The position numbers were made by a program, and so were the translations under genes. From NCBI RefSeq assembly GCF_037076455.1, contig NZ_AP028679.1, positions 4,231,501 to 4,295,500 of the forward strand: a stretch of 64,000 nucleotides of DNA. The letters run 5' to 3'. A model generated the notes under the pieces. The model was not told the DNA's origin and made no database searches. It saw only the letters and a program-made list of their open reading frames with translations. Below are positions 50,040 to 59,393 of this stretch, in pieces (positions within the stretch are counted from its first letter, which is position 1; the number at the start of each line of letters is the position of its first letter). The stretch comes from Desulfoferula mesophila (GTDB taxonomy: Bacteria > Desulfobacterota > Desulfarculia > Desulfarculales > Desulfarculaceae).

Positions 50040-50552
50040 ATGAAAAAAACTCTTGTCTATTTGTTCAACAATTTTGAAAAGCTGGTGGCTAACTTCTGCC
50101 TCCTTTCCTTGGTCATCTTATTGGGAGCCCAGGTTTTTTCCCGTTATATACTGCATACCGGCATTTCCTGGACCGAGGAATTGTCGCGCTTTTCCTTTAT
50201 ATGGTTTGTTTATATCTCCGGAAGCCTGGCCGCCCAGGCCGGAACCCACATCAGGGTGACGGTCATCGTTGACCGGCTCCCCCCAGCCTGGAAAAACGCC
50301 TGCCTCATCCTGGCTGACTTTATGTGGGTGATGTTCAACTGCGCCATTGTGGCCTCCGGAGTTATGCTCCTGCAAATCATGCTGAAACACCCCATGTACT
50401 CGTCTTCTCTATACGTATCCATGGCGTATATCTACGCGGTCATTCCTCTGGCCCATGCGCTGATGACGGTGCGAATCATATGGGGCTATTGGAAGAAATT
50501 TCGGAGCAATGGCGCCTCCGAGGCCAATTCTGAACTAACCACCGGGGCCTAA
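50040..50552 (+). CDS. dctQ: TRAP transporter small permease, DctQ type
   Basis: 170 aa from ATG 50040 (an in-frame GTG is at 50028). Four spans; VFSRYILHTGISWTEELSRF and YISGSLAAQAGTHIRV are typical DctQ loops. Followed by dctM after 12 bases. Confidence 0.9.
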   Translation: MKKTLVYLFNNFEKLVANFCLLSLVILLGAQVFSRYILHTGISWTEELSRFSFIWFVYISGSLAAQAGTHIRVTVIVDRLPPAWKNACLILADFMWVMFNCAIVASGVMLLQIMLKHPMYSSSLYVSMAYIYAVIPLAHALMTVRIIWGYWKKFRSNGASEANSELTTGA

Positions 50553-50564
50553 AGGAACGCTGAG

Positions 50565-51839
50565 ATGCTATTCACCGCGACATTCATATTCTGCCTGTTC
50601 ATCGGAGTGCCGATATTCGCCACCCTGGGCATACCGGCCGTTATCGAACTCCTGCGCTCCCCCATTCCTTTGGTCACCTTGTCCCAAAACCTGTTCACCG
50701 GGGTCGATCAGTTTCCCCTGTTGGCCATCCCCTGTTTCATCTTGGCCGGCGGGATAATGATCCGCAGCGAGATCACCAATGAAATTATCGAAGTAATGAA
50801 CATTCTGGTGGGCAAGATTCCCGGCGGGCTGGCCGTGGTTACGGTGTTTTCCTGCATGTTTTTCGCGGCCATTTCCGGTTCCGGTCCCGGCACCACCGCC
50901 GCCATCGGCTCCATCATGATCCCGGCCATGCTCCGCAAAGGCTACCAAGTGGATTTCGCCGGCGCGGTCTCCGCCTCGGGAGGCGCCTTGGGAGTCATCA
51001 TTCCGCCCAGCAACCCGATGATCGTCTATGGCGTGTTGGCCAACGTATCCATCGCCGATCTTTTCATCGCCGGCGTGGTGCCCGGCATGCTCCTCGGTCT
51101 GGCCATGATTGCGGTCTGCTTGTTCACGGGCATTACCAAAGGATATGCCGCTGATCAGGAACCCTTCAGCATCCGGCGTCTGCTCAGGGCAATAAACAGG
51201 GGTAAATTCTCTATTTTCATGCCCTTTTTAATCCTGGGCGGAATATATTTGGGGATATTCACGCCCACCGAGGCCTCGGTAGTGGCCGTGCTCTACGCTC
51301 TGTTTGTCGGTTTCGTGGTCAAAAGAATCTTTACGTTCAAGGCCTTTTGGGACTCCCTGTCCGAAACCAGCCTGATTTGCGGTGGGCTGGTGTTGATCAT
51401 GGGCACCGCCATGTTCTTTGGACGTTTCCTGGCCCTGGAGCAAGTGCCGCAAAAAATTGCCAATATCATTCTTTCTATTTCCAAAGATCCGACCATCCTA
51501 TTGATCGTGATCACTCTTTTCCTGATGGCCATCGGGACCTTCATGGAAACCCTTTCCACCGTGATTATCCTGACCCCGATTTTCCTGCCCATTCTCAAAA
51601 TATTGGGGATCAATCCCATCCATTTCGGAATCATCTTCGTAGTCACAAATGAGATCGGCTTCCTGACGCCGCCCTTGGGAGTTAACCTGTTTGTCGCCTG
51701 CGGCCTGACCAAGCGAACCCTGGAGCAGATATCCATTAAAATGATCCCCTTCATCATAGCCATTTGCATCACTTTGCTAATTTTGATCTATTTCCCGAAG
51801 ATAACCTTGTTCCTGCCTGAGTTGATGCGCGGGCGTTAA
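50565..51839 (+). CDS. dctM: TRAP transporter large permease, DctM type
   Basis: 424 aa with about 12 spans: LFIGVPIFATLGIPAVI, LLAIPCFILAGGIMI, ISGSGPGTTAAIGSIMIPAM, GALGVIIPPSNPMIVYG and NEIGFLTPPLGVNLFVACG. Last gene of the plus-strand cluster. From 51840 to 52022 no gene is seen before the IS407-type element begins. Confidence 0.94.
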   Translation: MLFTATFIFCLFIGVPIFATLGIPAVIELLRSPIPLVTLSQNLFTGVDQFPLLAIPCFILAGGIMIRSEITNEIIEVMNILVGKIPGGLAVVTVFSCMFFAAISGSGPGTTAAIGSIMIPAMLRKGYQVDFAGAVSASGGALGVIIPPSNPMIVYGVLANVSIADLFIAGVVPGMLLGLAMIAVCLFTGITKGYAADQEPFSIRRLLRAINRGKFSIFMPFLILGGIYLGIFTPTEASVVAVLYALFVGFVVKRIFTFKAFWDSLSETSLICGGLVLIMGTAMFFGRFLALEQVPQKIANIILSISKDPTILLIVITLFLMAIGTFMETLSTVIILTPIFLPILKILGINPIHFGIIFVVTNEIGFLTPPLGVNLFVACGLTKRTLEQISIKMIPFIIAICITLLILIYFPKITLFLPELMRGR

Positions 51840-52107
51840 GCTACAGGAGTTAAAGTAAAAGAAATGGCCATGGTGGAAGTGTTATCGCCCGGCTCGCTTG
51901 GCGGGCATCCCCGCGGAGAAATGCCACAGGCGATCAATCACGCGCTCCGGGTGATCTCCCACACCTCTCTCGGCGATTGGCCAGGCCAAGATCTGGTTCC
52001 TCCAGAAAAATTTCTACCCTAGTGACCTGCCCCCCTCAGAGTGGTCCAGATTTTAAGTTAGGATTTTGGGCCATGACCTTCCCCCAAATTCTGTACCAGC
52101 GGAAGGG

Positions 52108-52968
52108 TTAGGATTTTAGGCCCACCGCGATCAGGGGTATGGGTTCGGGAGACTCCCAGCTTTGGACAAAAGCCCTAGGGGTCTGATTGCCCAAAGAGCT
52201 GTGAGGACGCTCCCAGTTGTAGTCTCTCCTCCACGCCTCGATCTTGGATTGGGCATCCTGCAGCGAGGCAAACCAATTTTGATTCAGGCACTCCAGGCGG
52301 AATTTTCCGTTGAAAGACTCGATGTAGGCATTATCAGTGGGCCTGCCAGGCCGGGTAAAGTCCAATTTTACCCCGTTGCGATAGGCCCACTCGTCTAAGG
52401 CCCGCGAGGTAAACTCGGGACCATGGTCCACGGTGATCATCGTGGGCAGCCCATGTAGGGTCTTCAGACGGTCCAAGACCATCGCCACCCGCTTGCCGGT
52501 GATCGAAACCCCCACCTCAATGGCCGGGCTAACCCGGGTAAAGTTATCCACTATCGTTAAGGCTCGAAAGCGCCGGCCATCGTGCAGGCTGTCCGATACG
52601 AAATCCATGCTCCATCGCTCATTGGGACGCCTGGCCACGGGCACCAGCCCGCGCACCTGGCTGGGCCGCTTCTTGGAGCGCTTCAGCCGCAAGGACAGAC
52701 CCATCTCGCGATAAAGGCGGTAGACCTTCTTATGATTGACTGCCCAGCCCTCCCTCAAGAGCAGCACATGCAGACGGCGGTAGCCGTAGCGCACCCTTGA
52801 GGCGGCCAGGTCTTTAAGCCTAATGCGCAGGGCGGTGTCATCCCTGGCCTGGCTTTGGTATCGCTGGGTGGATCGGGCGATCCGGATCAAATGGCAAGCC
52901 CGGCGCTCGCTCACCTGAAGCCCTGTGGTCAGAAAATCCACCACCAATCGCTTCTGCGCCGGTTTCAA
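52108..52968 (-). CDS. IS3-family transposase OrfB (IS407 type)
   Basis: 286 aa. HTH_21 region [23 protein letters not shown] catalytic core with D in [13 protein letters not shown] in [12 protein letters not shown] and E in [13 protein letters not shown]. The TTG at 52968 overlaps the OrfA stop, but the slippery A-AAA-AAG just before suggests that the active product is an OrfAB fusion made by -1 frameshifting. Intact. Confidence 0.94.
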   Translation of the reverse strand: MKPAQKRLVVDFLTTGLQVSERRACHLIRIARSTQRYQSQARDDTALRIRLKDLAASRVRYGYRRLHVLLLREGWAVNHKKVYRLYREMGLSLRLKRSKKRPSQVRGLVPVARRPNERWSMDFVSDSLHDGRRFRALTIVDNFTRVSPAIEVGVSITGKRVAMVLDRLKTLHGLPTMITVDHGPEFTSRALDEWAYRNGVKLDFTRPGRPTDNAYIESFNGKFRLECLNQNWFASLQDAQSKIEAWRRDYNWERPHSSLGNQTPRAFVQSWESPEPIPLIAVGLKS

Positions 52969-53231
52969 AACTTTTTTCGCAGCACCTCCTGGAGCAGATG
53001 CTTATCCAGGGTCAGGTCGGCCACCAACTGTTTGAGCTTGGTGTTTTCCTTCTCCAACTCCTTGAGTCGGCGCAGCTCGGCCACTCCGATGCCTGCGTAC
53101 TTACGCTTCCAGCGGTAAAAGCTCTGCTCGGTCACCCCCATCTTGCGGCAGATCTCAATCACTGGCGTGCCCGCTTCGGCCTGCCGAAGGGCAAAGGTGA
53201 TCTGCTCCTCGGTGAACTTGGACTTCTTCAA
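52965..53231 (-). CDS. IS3-family transposase OrfA (IS407 type)
   Basis: 88-aa HTH/leucine-zipper protein identical in translation to 10006-10272. TTG start after GAGGAGGACCGCG. Overlaps orfB by four bases. Confidence 0.93.
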   Translation of the reverse strand: MKKSKFTEEQITFALRQAEAGTPVIEICRKMGVTEQSFYRWKRKYAGIGVAELRRLKELEKENTKLKQLVADLTLDKHLLQEVLRKKF

Positions 53232-53311
53232 CGCGGTCCTCCTCTCTACAGACCGCGATTGTACCTAAATCCTAACTCAAACTCGTGGATCAGGATTCGG
53301 GGGGCAGGTCA

Positions 53312-53683
53312 CCATTGACCTTCCTGGTGTAACACCCACTTTTGGGCGAGGGGGGCTACAGGTCCCAGTTCTGCGGTTCAACTCTGCCCATCAACATCAA
53401 ATATATTGATTGCTTATGTCTTTGGGCTTAGCCTATCTTTTTTTGCGTCTAAAGCAGGGCATAGGCAATAGGCTGCATTTAGAAATTGAATGTGCCCTAT
53501 AGGAACCATATGAATATTTTGGGAATATTTTGAAGGGCATAATTTCATGGTTGCGTTCGCTTCATTGACCATGTGACCACTAGTGGCCTATAGTTGAGTC
53601 GTTTTTAAAAAGTATCCTCCAATTCAAAAATAAACATCACACCCAGGTGTGCTGACTGGCGAGATTTTGACGGAAGGATTGCC
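53312..53683. other. AT-rich leader region of the truncated helicase gene
   Basis: No gene. A markedly AT-rich stretch with several TATAAT-like hexamers and the repeated AATATTTTG (about 53514 and 53524). It probably contains the helicase promoter. GGAAGGA precedes its ATG. Confidence 0.4.
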
Positions 53684-55072
53684 ATGCTCCGTCTTGAGGA
53701 CCTCAAACCCAGCGCGACTCTCCGGGGGATAGTGCCCGACAGTTTGGTCACCGTGGTAAGCGTCCAGTGGTACGGCTCTGAGGCCCTGGAGCTTACCTAT
53801 AAAACACCTACCGGCAAGGTGGCAAACGAACTGCTCTATCGGCATGACGAGGCACGCCTGGAGATCGTGGAGCAAGGGCGGCCTTGGAGTTTCGATGGCG
53901 ATGGGGCACTTTTCCGCCTTGTTTCCGAGGCCCAGCGTATTAACCTCGCGCACCTGTTTGATCCAGTCCTCGCGGTTCACACCTCGGTGGTTGACCCCCT
54001 ACCGCATCAGATAACAGCGGTCTATGAGGTGATGCTGCCAAGGCAGCCCCTGCGCTTCCTTCTCGCCGATGACCCCGGTGCCGGTAAGACCATTATGGCC
54101 GGCCTGCTGATCAGGGAGTTGATCGCGCGGGGTGATTTACAACGCTGCCTGATCGTCTGTCCGGGGAGTTTGGCGGAGCAATGGCAAGACGAACTTTATC
54201 GCCGCTTCCAACTGCCTTTTGAGATTCTGACCAATAACAAGCTGGAGGCCGCGCGCACGGGCAACTGGTTCCTGGAGACGAACCTGGTCATCGCCCGGCT
54301 TGACAAGCTTTCGCGCAACGAAGATGTGCAGCAGAAGCTTCAGGCCCCGGATTGTCGATGGGACCTTGTCGTATGCGATGAGGCCCACAAAATGTCCGCG
54401 ACGTTCTTCGGCGGTGAGGTGAAATACACCAAGCGCTACAAGCTTGGGCAGCTCCTCTCCACCCTCACGCGCCACTTCCTTTTGATGACCGCTACGCCTC
54501 ATAACGGCAAAGAGACGGACTTCCAGCTATTCATGGCCTTGGTGGACGGTGACCGCTTTGAGGGAAGATTCCGCGATGGGGTCCACGTAGCCGATGTTTC
54601 CGATTTGATGCGCCGAATGGTTAAGGAGAGCCTGCTTAAATTTGACGGGACGCGGTTATTCCCCGAGCGCATTGCCAAGACCGTGCCCTACAAGCTCTCG
54701 GAGTTGGAAGCTCACCTATATAAGATCGTCACGGAGTATGTACGCGAGGAATTTAATCGCGCCGAAGCCTTGGAAAATGATAAGCGCGCGGGGACGGTCG
54801 GTTTCGCGCTCACCGTGCTACAGCGGCGCCTGGCATCATCTCCAGAGGCGATTTATCAATCGCTACGCAGGCGGCGGGAGCGCCTGGAAAGCAGGCTGCG
54901 CGAGCTTGAGGTGCTGCAACGAGGAGGCCAGGTGACGCCAGTCTTTGCCGTCACTGGGCCAATGCTGGACGCCGAGGATATGGAGGACTTGGAAGACGCC
55001 CCCGAAGTCGAAATAGAGGAGGCTGAGGATCAGGTAATTGATCAGGCCACTGTTTGGTGTCAGAGCCCCTGA
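53684..55072 (+). pseudogene. SNF2/HepA-type defence helicase, C-terminal part lost to an IS insertion
   Basis: The 458 native codons encode the N-terminal half of a superfamily 2 ATPase. Walker A DPGAGKT at residues 130-136 (LADDPGAGKTIMAGLL); DEAH box at 232-235 (VVCDEAHKM); motif III TATPHNGK at 269-276. The second RecA-like domain and any nuclease or DUF3883 part are absent because the frame enters an IS3-type end at 55058 and stops at 55072. Relatives are about 1,000 aa or longer and sit in phage-defence islands (for example DISARM DrmD and DUF1156-linked clusters). No partner genes remain here. Still translatable as an ATPase fragment, but not expected to translocate DNA. Confidence 0.85.
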
Positions 55073-56238
55073 GACAGATTTGAGGTTTTAGCTAATGGAG
55101 ACTCCTGGGTAGAATCGGCACCCAAAGGAGTGAGCCATGAGCCAGAGTGAAGCAGTGGAAGACAAGGTCCGGGAGATCAGGCGTAAAACCCGAAGGAAGT
55201 ACTCGGCGGAGGAGAAGATCCGGATCGTCTTGGAGGGTCTTAGGGGCGAGGAGAGCATCGCCGAACTCTGTCGCCGAGAGGGCATAGCCCCCAATCTCTA
55301 CTACAGCTGGAGCAAGGAGTTTCTGGAGGCTGGCAAGCGGCGCCTGATGGGCGACACCAAGCGTCAGGCCACCAGCGGCGAGGTGCGGTCCTTGCGTCTG
55401 GAAAACAGCCAGCTCAAGGAACTGGTGGCTGATCTGTCCCTGAAGAACGTGGTGCTTAAAAAAAGCTTGGCTGGCACGGGCGAAGATCTGGATCAGTGAT
55501 GCGCTTCAGCCAAGCTGAGAAGATGGAGATCATCCGGCTGGTGGAGGGGTCGTCCCTGCCGGTGAAGCAGACGCTGCGCGAGATGGACGTGCCGCGCAGC
55601 TCCTTCTACCGCTGGTATCGACGATATCTGGATTATGGCTACGATGGCCTGGCCAGCCAGCCTCCCCATGCCAGGAGATTCTGGAACAAGATCCCTGAGA
55701 GCGAGAAGAAGCATATTGTTTCAGAGGCCAAGCAGATGCCTGAGCTCACCCCCCGAGAGCTGGCCTGGCACATCACCGACAGCCAGGGGGCCTTCATCAG
55801 CGAGTCCAGCGTCTATCGCATCTTGAGGGACTATGACCTGGTGGCCAGTCCGGCCTATATCGTGCTCACGGCCGCCGATGAGTATAGGCACAAGACCAAA
55901 CGGGTGCACCAGCTTTGGCAGACCGACTTCACCTATTTCAAGATCATCGGCTGGGGCTGGTACTACCTGTCCACGATCCTGGATGACTACAGCCGCTATA
56001 TCATCGCCTGGCTTCTGACCAGCACCATGTCGGCGGAGGACGTGAAGAACACTCTGGACTTGGCCATCACCAAGACCGGGATTACCGGGGTCAAGGTCCG
56101 GCACCGGCCGCGGCTGCTATCGGACAACGGGCCCTGCTACCTGGCCGGGGACCTGAAGCAGTACCTGGACCAGCATGGCATCAGACACACCAGGGGCAAG
56201 CCCTACCACCCCATGACTCAGGGCAAGATCGAGCGATA
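55058..56238 (+). mobile_element. IS3-family element of a third type, right end lost
   Basis: Left end TGTCAGAGCCCCTGAGACAG; contains orfA and most of orfB. It stops at 56238, where an IS21-type end begins (TGTGAATGGCGG). The missing right part is not found on the far side of that IS21 copy, so a deletion has occurred. Confidence 0.85.
55137..55499 (+). CDS. IS3-family transposase OrfA, third type
   Basis: 120 aa; HTH in RRKYSAEEKIRIVLEGLRG, ESIAELCRREGIAPNLYYSW, then a coiled-coil tail (SLRLENSQLKELVADLSLK). Its end overlaps the orfB start by four bases. Different in sequence from the IS407-type OrfA proteins in this window. Confidence 0.92.
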   Translation: MSQSEAVEDKVREIRRKTRRKYSAEEKIRIVLEGLRGEESIAELCRREGIAPNLYYSWSKEFLEAGKRRLMGDTKRQATSGEVRSLRLENSQLKELVADLSLKNVVLKKSLAGTGEDLDQ

Positions 56239-56278
56239 TGTGAATGGCGGAGTAAGTGCGGGACAGTTGGCGGTCTAA
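55496..56278 (+). pseudogene. IS3-family transposase OrfB, third type, truncated at its C-terminus
   Basis: The catalytic D in QLWQTDFTYFKI, D in LLSDNGPCYLAG and E in TQGKIERY are all present, but the frame passes into IS21-type sequence at 56239 (…ERY then VNGGVSAGQLAV) and stops at 56278. About the last 30-60 residues usually following the catalytic Glu are missing, so activity is doubtful. Confidence 0.88.
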
Positions 56279-56340
56279 AACCGTGACACTTGTTTTAGAG
56301 ATATAGTCCTGTTGTTCATGCTGTCAATCATGATCTTGCC

Positions 56341-57117
56341 TTAGTTGGTTTTGGGCTTTGCCTGGGATCGTCTTTTGGCTTGGCGGAGCCGGTAGCTTTC
56401 TCCATTGGCCTCGATGATGTGGCACCTATGGGTCAGTCTGTCCAGCAGTGCACCGGTGAGTCTTTCGGAGCCGAAGACCTCCGTCCATTGCTGGAAAGGG
56501 AGATTGGTGGTGATCATGAGGCTTTGTTGTTCATATGCCCTACCCACCACCTCGAATAGCATTTGAGCGCCTATCTTGGAGAAGGGCACATAGCCCAGTT
56601 CATCGATGACCAGCAGGTGTAGGCGCTGGAGCTGTTTCTGCAGGCGTTGCAGACGTCTTTCCTCGCGGCATTCCATGAGCTCTGTGACCAGGGCGGTGGC
56701 GCTGTAGAATTTCACCTTGCTTCCCTGGGCGCAGGCCGCAAAGGCCATGGCGCTGGCCAGGTGGGTCTTGCCGGTGCCGGAGTTTCCGATCAGGAGCACG
56801 TTTTCCTTTTTGGCGATGTACTCGCCCCTCATCAGCTCCCTGACCAGCTGCTGATTGATGGAGGGCTGTGCCTTGAAATCAAAGGTGTCCATGGTCTTGA
56901 TCACCGGAAAGGCGGCTTGCTTGATGCGCCTTTCGGCTGCCCGCTTCTCGCGGTCCAGAAGCTCCCGCTCGGTCAGGCGCAGCAGGTAGGTCATGTAATC
57001 GGAGCGGTCTTGGCTGCAGACCTTGGCCATGGCCGCGTATTCCCGGAGAATGGTGGGCAGCTTCAGCTTTTTGAGGTGGTACTCCAAGAGCACGGTGGGT
57101 TTGTCCTGGTCCTTCAT
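56341..57117 (-). CDS. istB: IS21-family helper ATPase IstB (type A)
   Basis: 258-aa AAA+ ATPase: LLIGNSGTGKTHLASAMAF (Walker A), LLVIDELGYVPFSKIGAQ (Walker B), ITTNLPFQQWTEVF, LLDRLTHRCHIIE. Overlaps the end of istA by four bases. Intact. Confidence 0.94.
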   Translation of the reverse strand: MKDQDKPTVLLEYHLKKLKLPTILREYAAMAKVCSQDRSDYMTYLLRLTERELLDREKRAAERRIKQAAFPVIKTMDTFDFKAQPSINQQLVRELMRGEYIAKKENVLLIGNSGTGKTHLASAMAFAACAQGSKVKFYSATALVTELMECREERRLQRLQKQLQRLHLLVIDELGYVPFSKIGAQMLFEVVGRAYEQQSLMITTNLPFQQWTEVFGSERLTGALLDRLTHRCHIIEANGESYRLRQAKRRSQAKPKTN

Positions 57118-58583
57118 GACAGCGCCCCTCCCTGCGCGAGGAGGGAGTCATAGACTGTGATATCGGGCCCGGCCACGCTCACTCGGCCCAGGTGCTCACG
57201 ACCGTCCAGCAGGAAGGTGGCCGCGGGCCCTGATGATGGCGGCTCCAGCAGGTGGACAATGGCCTCCGGGGCATAGGCTCCCGCGTACAATGCCTGCTCC
57301 ACCGCCCGCTTCAGTCTGGCCATGGAGTGGTCCTCCAGCAAACGTAGGACCTTTATGTATTTACGGGTGCCCTGGCCAGGCATGTCTTCCCCGGCCACCA
57401 GCCGCCGCCTCAAGACCTCAAAGCACTCAGACAGATCTAGGTCAGCCAGGGGGCGGGCGTGGTCCAGGGAGCCAGGCTTGCGCTCCAGCAAGGGCAGATA
57501 ATGCCGGTAGTCGAAAAACACCCCTTCCTTGCCCCAGGATCGGGAGTGGCGGGCCACCACCACGTCATGGTGGCAGAGCACCACCCGATCCACATAGCCC
57601 TTGGCCACAATTTCATGGTGGGCACAAGCCACCGGCACCGAGTAGTCATTGTCGTCGAAGCGGACCAGGGACAATGAATTGGCCCGGGTAGGCTGTTTGC
57701 GGCAGGCATCGAAGCGGGAGGGAGGCAGGGGGACAAAGGCTGTCTGGTCTTCCTGCAAAACCTCGGCCTTGCTACCGCCCTTGCCACGCAAACGGCGCTT
57801 CATGTCGTCGCGGCACTGCCTTAAAAGCATGGCATTGAGCTCGGCCAGGTCCTTCACCTGGGGCACTGGCACCAAAAAATTCTGCCGGGCGTACTTGACC
57901 ACCCCTTCCACCACGCCCTTCTCGTTTGGACGCCGCACCCGACAAAAATGCTCCCGAAAAAGGTAATGGCTCTGCAGCTTGAGAAAACCATCGGTCAGCT
58001 TGCGCTCATGAGGCCCTATGATCTTGGAAACCAGGACCTTGCTATTGTCGTAACTGATCCGGTGGGGCACCCCACCGAAAAACTCGAACGCCCTGGCATG
58101 CCCTTCCCAGTAGCTCTCGCTGCACTCCTTGTCGAAGGCCGCCACGAAAAAGGCATCGGAGTACGGCAAGGCCATGATAAAAAGCGCTATCTTGCGAAGC
58201 TCCCCGGAAACCTTGGCCAGGGCATAGCCAAAGTCCACCTGCGCCTCGCCGGGACGATGGACCAGGGGCATGTACACCTCCTGGCTCACGCGCTTGATTG
58301 CGCGCACCGCCTCCTTTACCTGGGTGTACTTGCCCTGATAACCCGCCTCCTTGATGCGGTGATATATGCGCGTGGCCGTGTGCCTTTGCTTCTTGGGAAC
58401 CTTTTTGTCCTCTTTTATGATCCGGGCGATCAACTCAAGGTAGGGGCCAAGCTTGGGCTTGGCTCGGGGGGTGCTGAGCCGGTATCCGGGAGGCTCGGGA
58501 AAATTCTGAATCTTTTGCAGGGTATCCCAATGGATGCCCTCTCTACGCATTAACTCGCGCTTGCTCGCCTGGCCATCGCGCAC
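57114..58583 (-). CDS. istA: IS21-family transposase IstA (type A), 5' frameshift
   Basis: 489 readable codons from GTG 58583. HTH region SKRELMRREGIHWDTLQKI; DDE residues in AQVDFGYALAKV, SYDNSKVLVSK and NEKGVVEGVVKY. In the truncated copy at 10671 the gene starts 15 codons earlier (MDQWARIRLEL). Here the same stretch reads GACTTGAGTGCGCG instead of GACTTGAGTTGCGCG, one T fewer, so the original start is out of frame. Translation may begin at the GTG created by the deletion. Confidence 0.85.
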   Translation of the reverse strand: MRDGQASKRELMRREGIHWDTLQKIQNFPEPPGYRLSTPRAKPKLGPYLELIARIIKEDKKVPKKQRHTATRIYHRIKEAGYQGKYTQVKEAVRAIKRVSQEVYMPLVHRPGEAQVDFGYALAKVSGELRKIALFIMALPYSDAFFVAAFDKECSESYWEGHARAFEFFGGVPHRISYDNSKVLVSKIIGPHERKLTDGFLKLQSHYLFREHFCRVRRPNEKGVVEGVVKYARQNFLVPVPQVKDLAELNAMLLRQCRDDMKRRLRGKGGSKAEVLQEDQTAFVPLPPSRFDACRKQPTRANSLSLVRFDDNDYSVPVACAHHEIVAKGYVDRVVLCHHDVVVARHSRSWGKEGVFFDYRHYLPLLERKPGSLDHARPLADLDLSECFEVLRRRLVAGEDMPGQGTRKYIKVLRLLEDHSMARLKRAVEQALYAGAYAPEAIVHLLEPPSSGPAATFLLDGREHLGRVSVAGPDITVYDSLLAQGGALS

Positions 58584-58808
58584 TCAAGTCTGATCCGGGC
58601 CCATTGATCCATGTCCGTGTACACCCCTTCCGCTCCTCCAGAGAGTCCTGGCCTGGAAGCCACCATGGCCTCCATCGCACCAAAACACCTGAAGAAAACT
58701 GAATCAATGTGTCACGGTTTTCAACCGCCACTAAAATCGTCTCGCTTTTGGACCGCCATTTACAAGCCAAAATGCCGTTCGAGGTACTTCATCGGTCACA
58801 GAGGCTGT

Positions 58809-59393
58809 TTAACCCCTCTTTTTGGCCAGGAGGTCCTTACCTAGGTCATGGGCCGCACCCAACACGCGGCTCAATCCTAGATATTGCCGATACTCGGGCA
58901 GGTAAGCCAAAGGTTCAAACTTGACCAGATCGATCATGCCCTTTTCGTCCAAACACGCTTCATCGAGCTTCACATCAAGTACTTGGCCAACGAACTGGGT
59001 GTGCAGACCCAACTCGTTGGTCACCACAACCTTACATTCCAGGCTGAGAGGAGCCTCGGCCACCATAGGAGCATTGACAAGTTCGCTTTTGACGGCAGTC
59101 CAGCCCAGCTCAGCAAACTTGTCCCGATCGCGACCGCTGGCCATTCCAATGAAATCAGCCTCCTTGGCCTGGGAGGCGGTGGGTACGTTGAGCGTGAATG
59201 CCTGATTGTTGACTATCTGCCTATGGCTGTAGGTGGCCGCACGAAGGCTGACATTTACACAGACGGGTTTGGAACAGCAGATACCGGCCCAAGCTGCGGT
59301 CATAAGGTTTGGTTTGCCTTCTTGGTCATAAGTACCCACCAGGACCACTGGTGTTGGGCATAAGAGCGTTTTGGGGCCTAGAGATTTCTTCAT
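58809..59393 (-). CDS. Flavoredoxin-like flavin reductase
   Basis: 194-aa FMN-binding split-barrel protein closely resembling Desulfovibrio flavoredoxin: TPVVLVGTYDQEGKPNLMTA, AAWAGICCSKPVCVNVSLRA, TYSHRQIVNNQAFTLNVP, ASGRDRDKFAELGWT and ELGLHTQFVGQVLDVK. Flavoredoxin takes part in electron flow to sulfite or thiosulfate reduction in sulfate reducers. In a region that makes sulfite through Xsc this is suggestive, although the gene is separated from that operon by the IS cluster. The terminal TAA lies 44 bases from the IS21 end. Confidence 0.92.
   Translation of the reverse strand: MKKSLGPKTLLCPTPVVLVGTYDQEGKPNLMTAAWAGICCSKPVCVNVSLRAATYSHRQIVNNQAFTLNVPTASQAKEADFIGMASGRDRDKFAELGWTAVKSELVNAPMVAEAPLSLECKVVVTNELGLHTQFVGQVLDVKLDEACLDEKGMIDLVKFEPLAYLPEYRQYLGLSRVLGAAHDLGKDLLAKKRG

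Larger units (their letters stand above)
52023..53311 (-). mobile_element. IS3-family (IS407-type) element, copy b, complete
   Basis: 1,289 bases with inverted ends: TGACCTGCCCCCC at 52023 and its complement at 53311. The orientation is opposite to the truncated copy at 9926-10425, with which it is identical over the shared 500 bases as far as I can read. Expected four-base target repeats are not found (CTAG left, CCAT right), so the flanks have probably been exchanged by recombination. Confidence 0.93.
56239..58764 (-). mobile_element. IS21-family element (type A), full length
   Basis: 2,526 bases. The right end (minus-strand start, TGTAAATGGCGGTCC at 58764) matches 10426; the other end, TGTGAATGGCGGAGTAAG at 56239, is a diverged inverted copy including GCGGTCTAAAACCGTGACAC. 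The flanks do not form a target repeat: the left is inside an IS3-type transposase, the right is AGCCAAAATG beside the flavoredoxin gene. Confidence 0.9.

Noticed and set aside
9926-58764. A classical composite transposon carrying the catabolic island
   Set aside because: The left copies are truncated and no target duplication frames the whole unit, so mobilisation as one transposon is not supported, although the inverted IS pairs remain notable.
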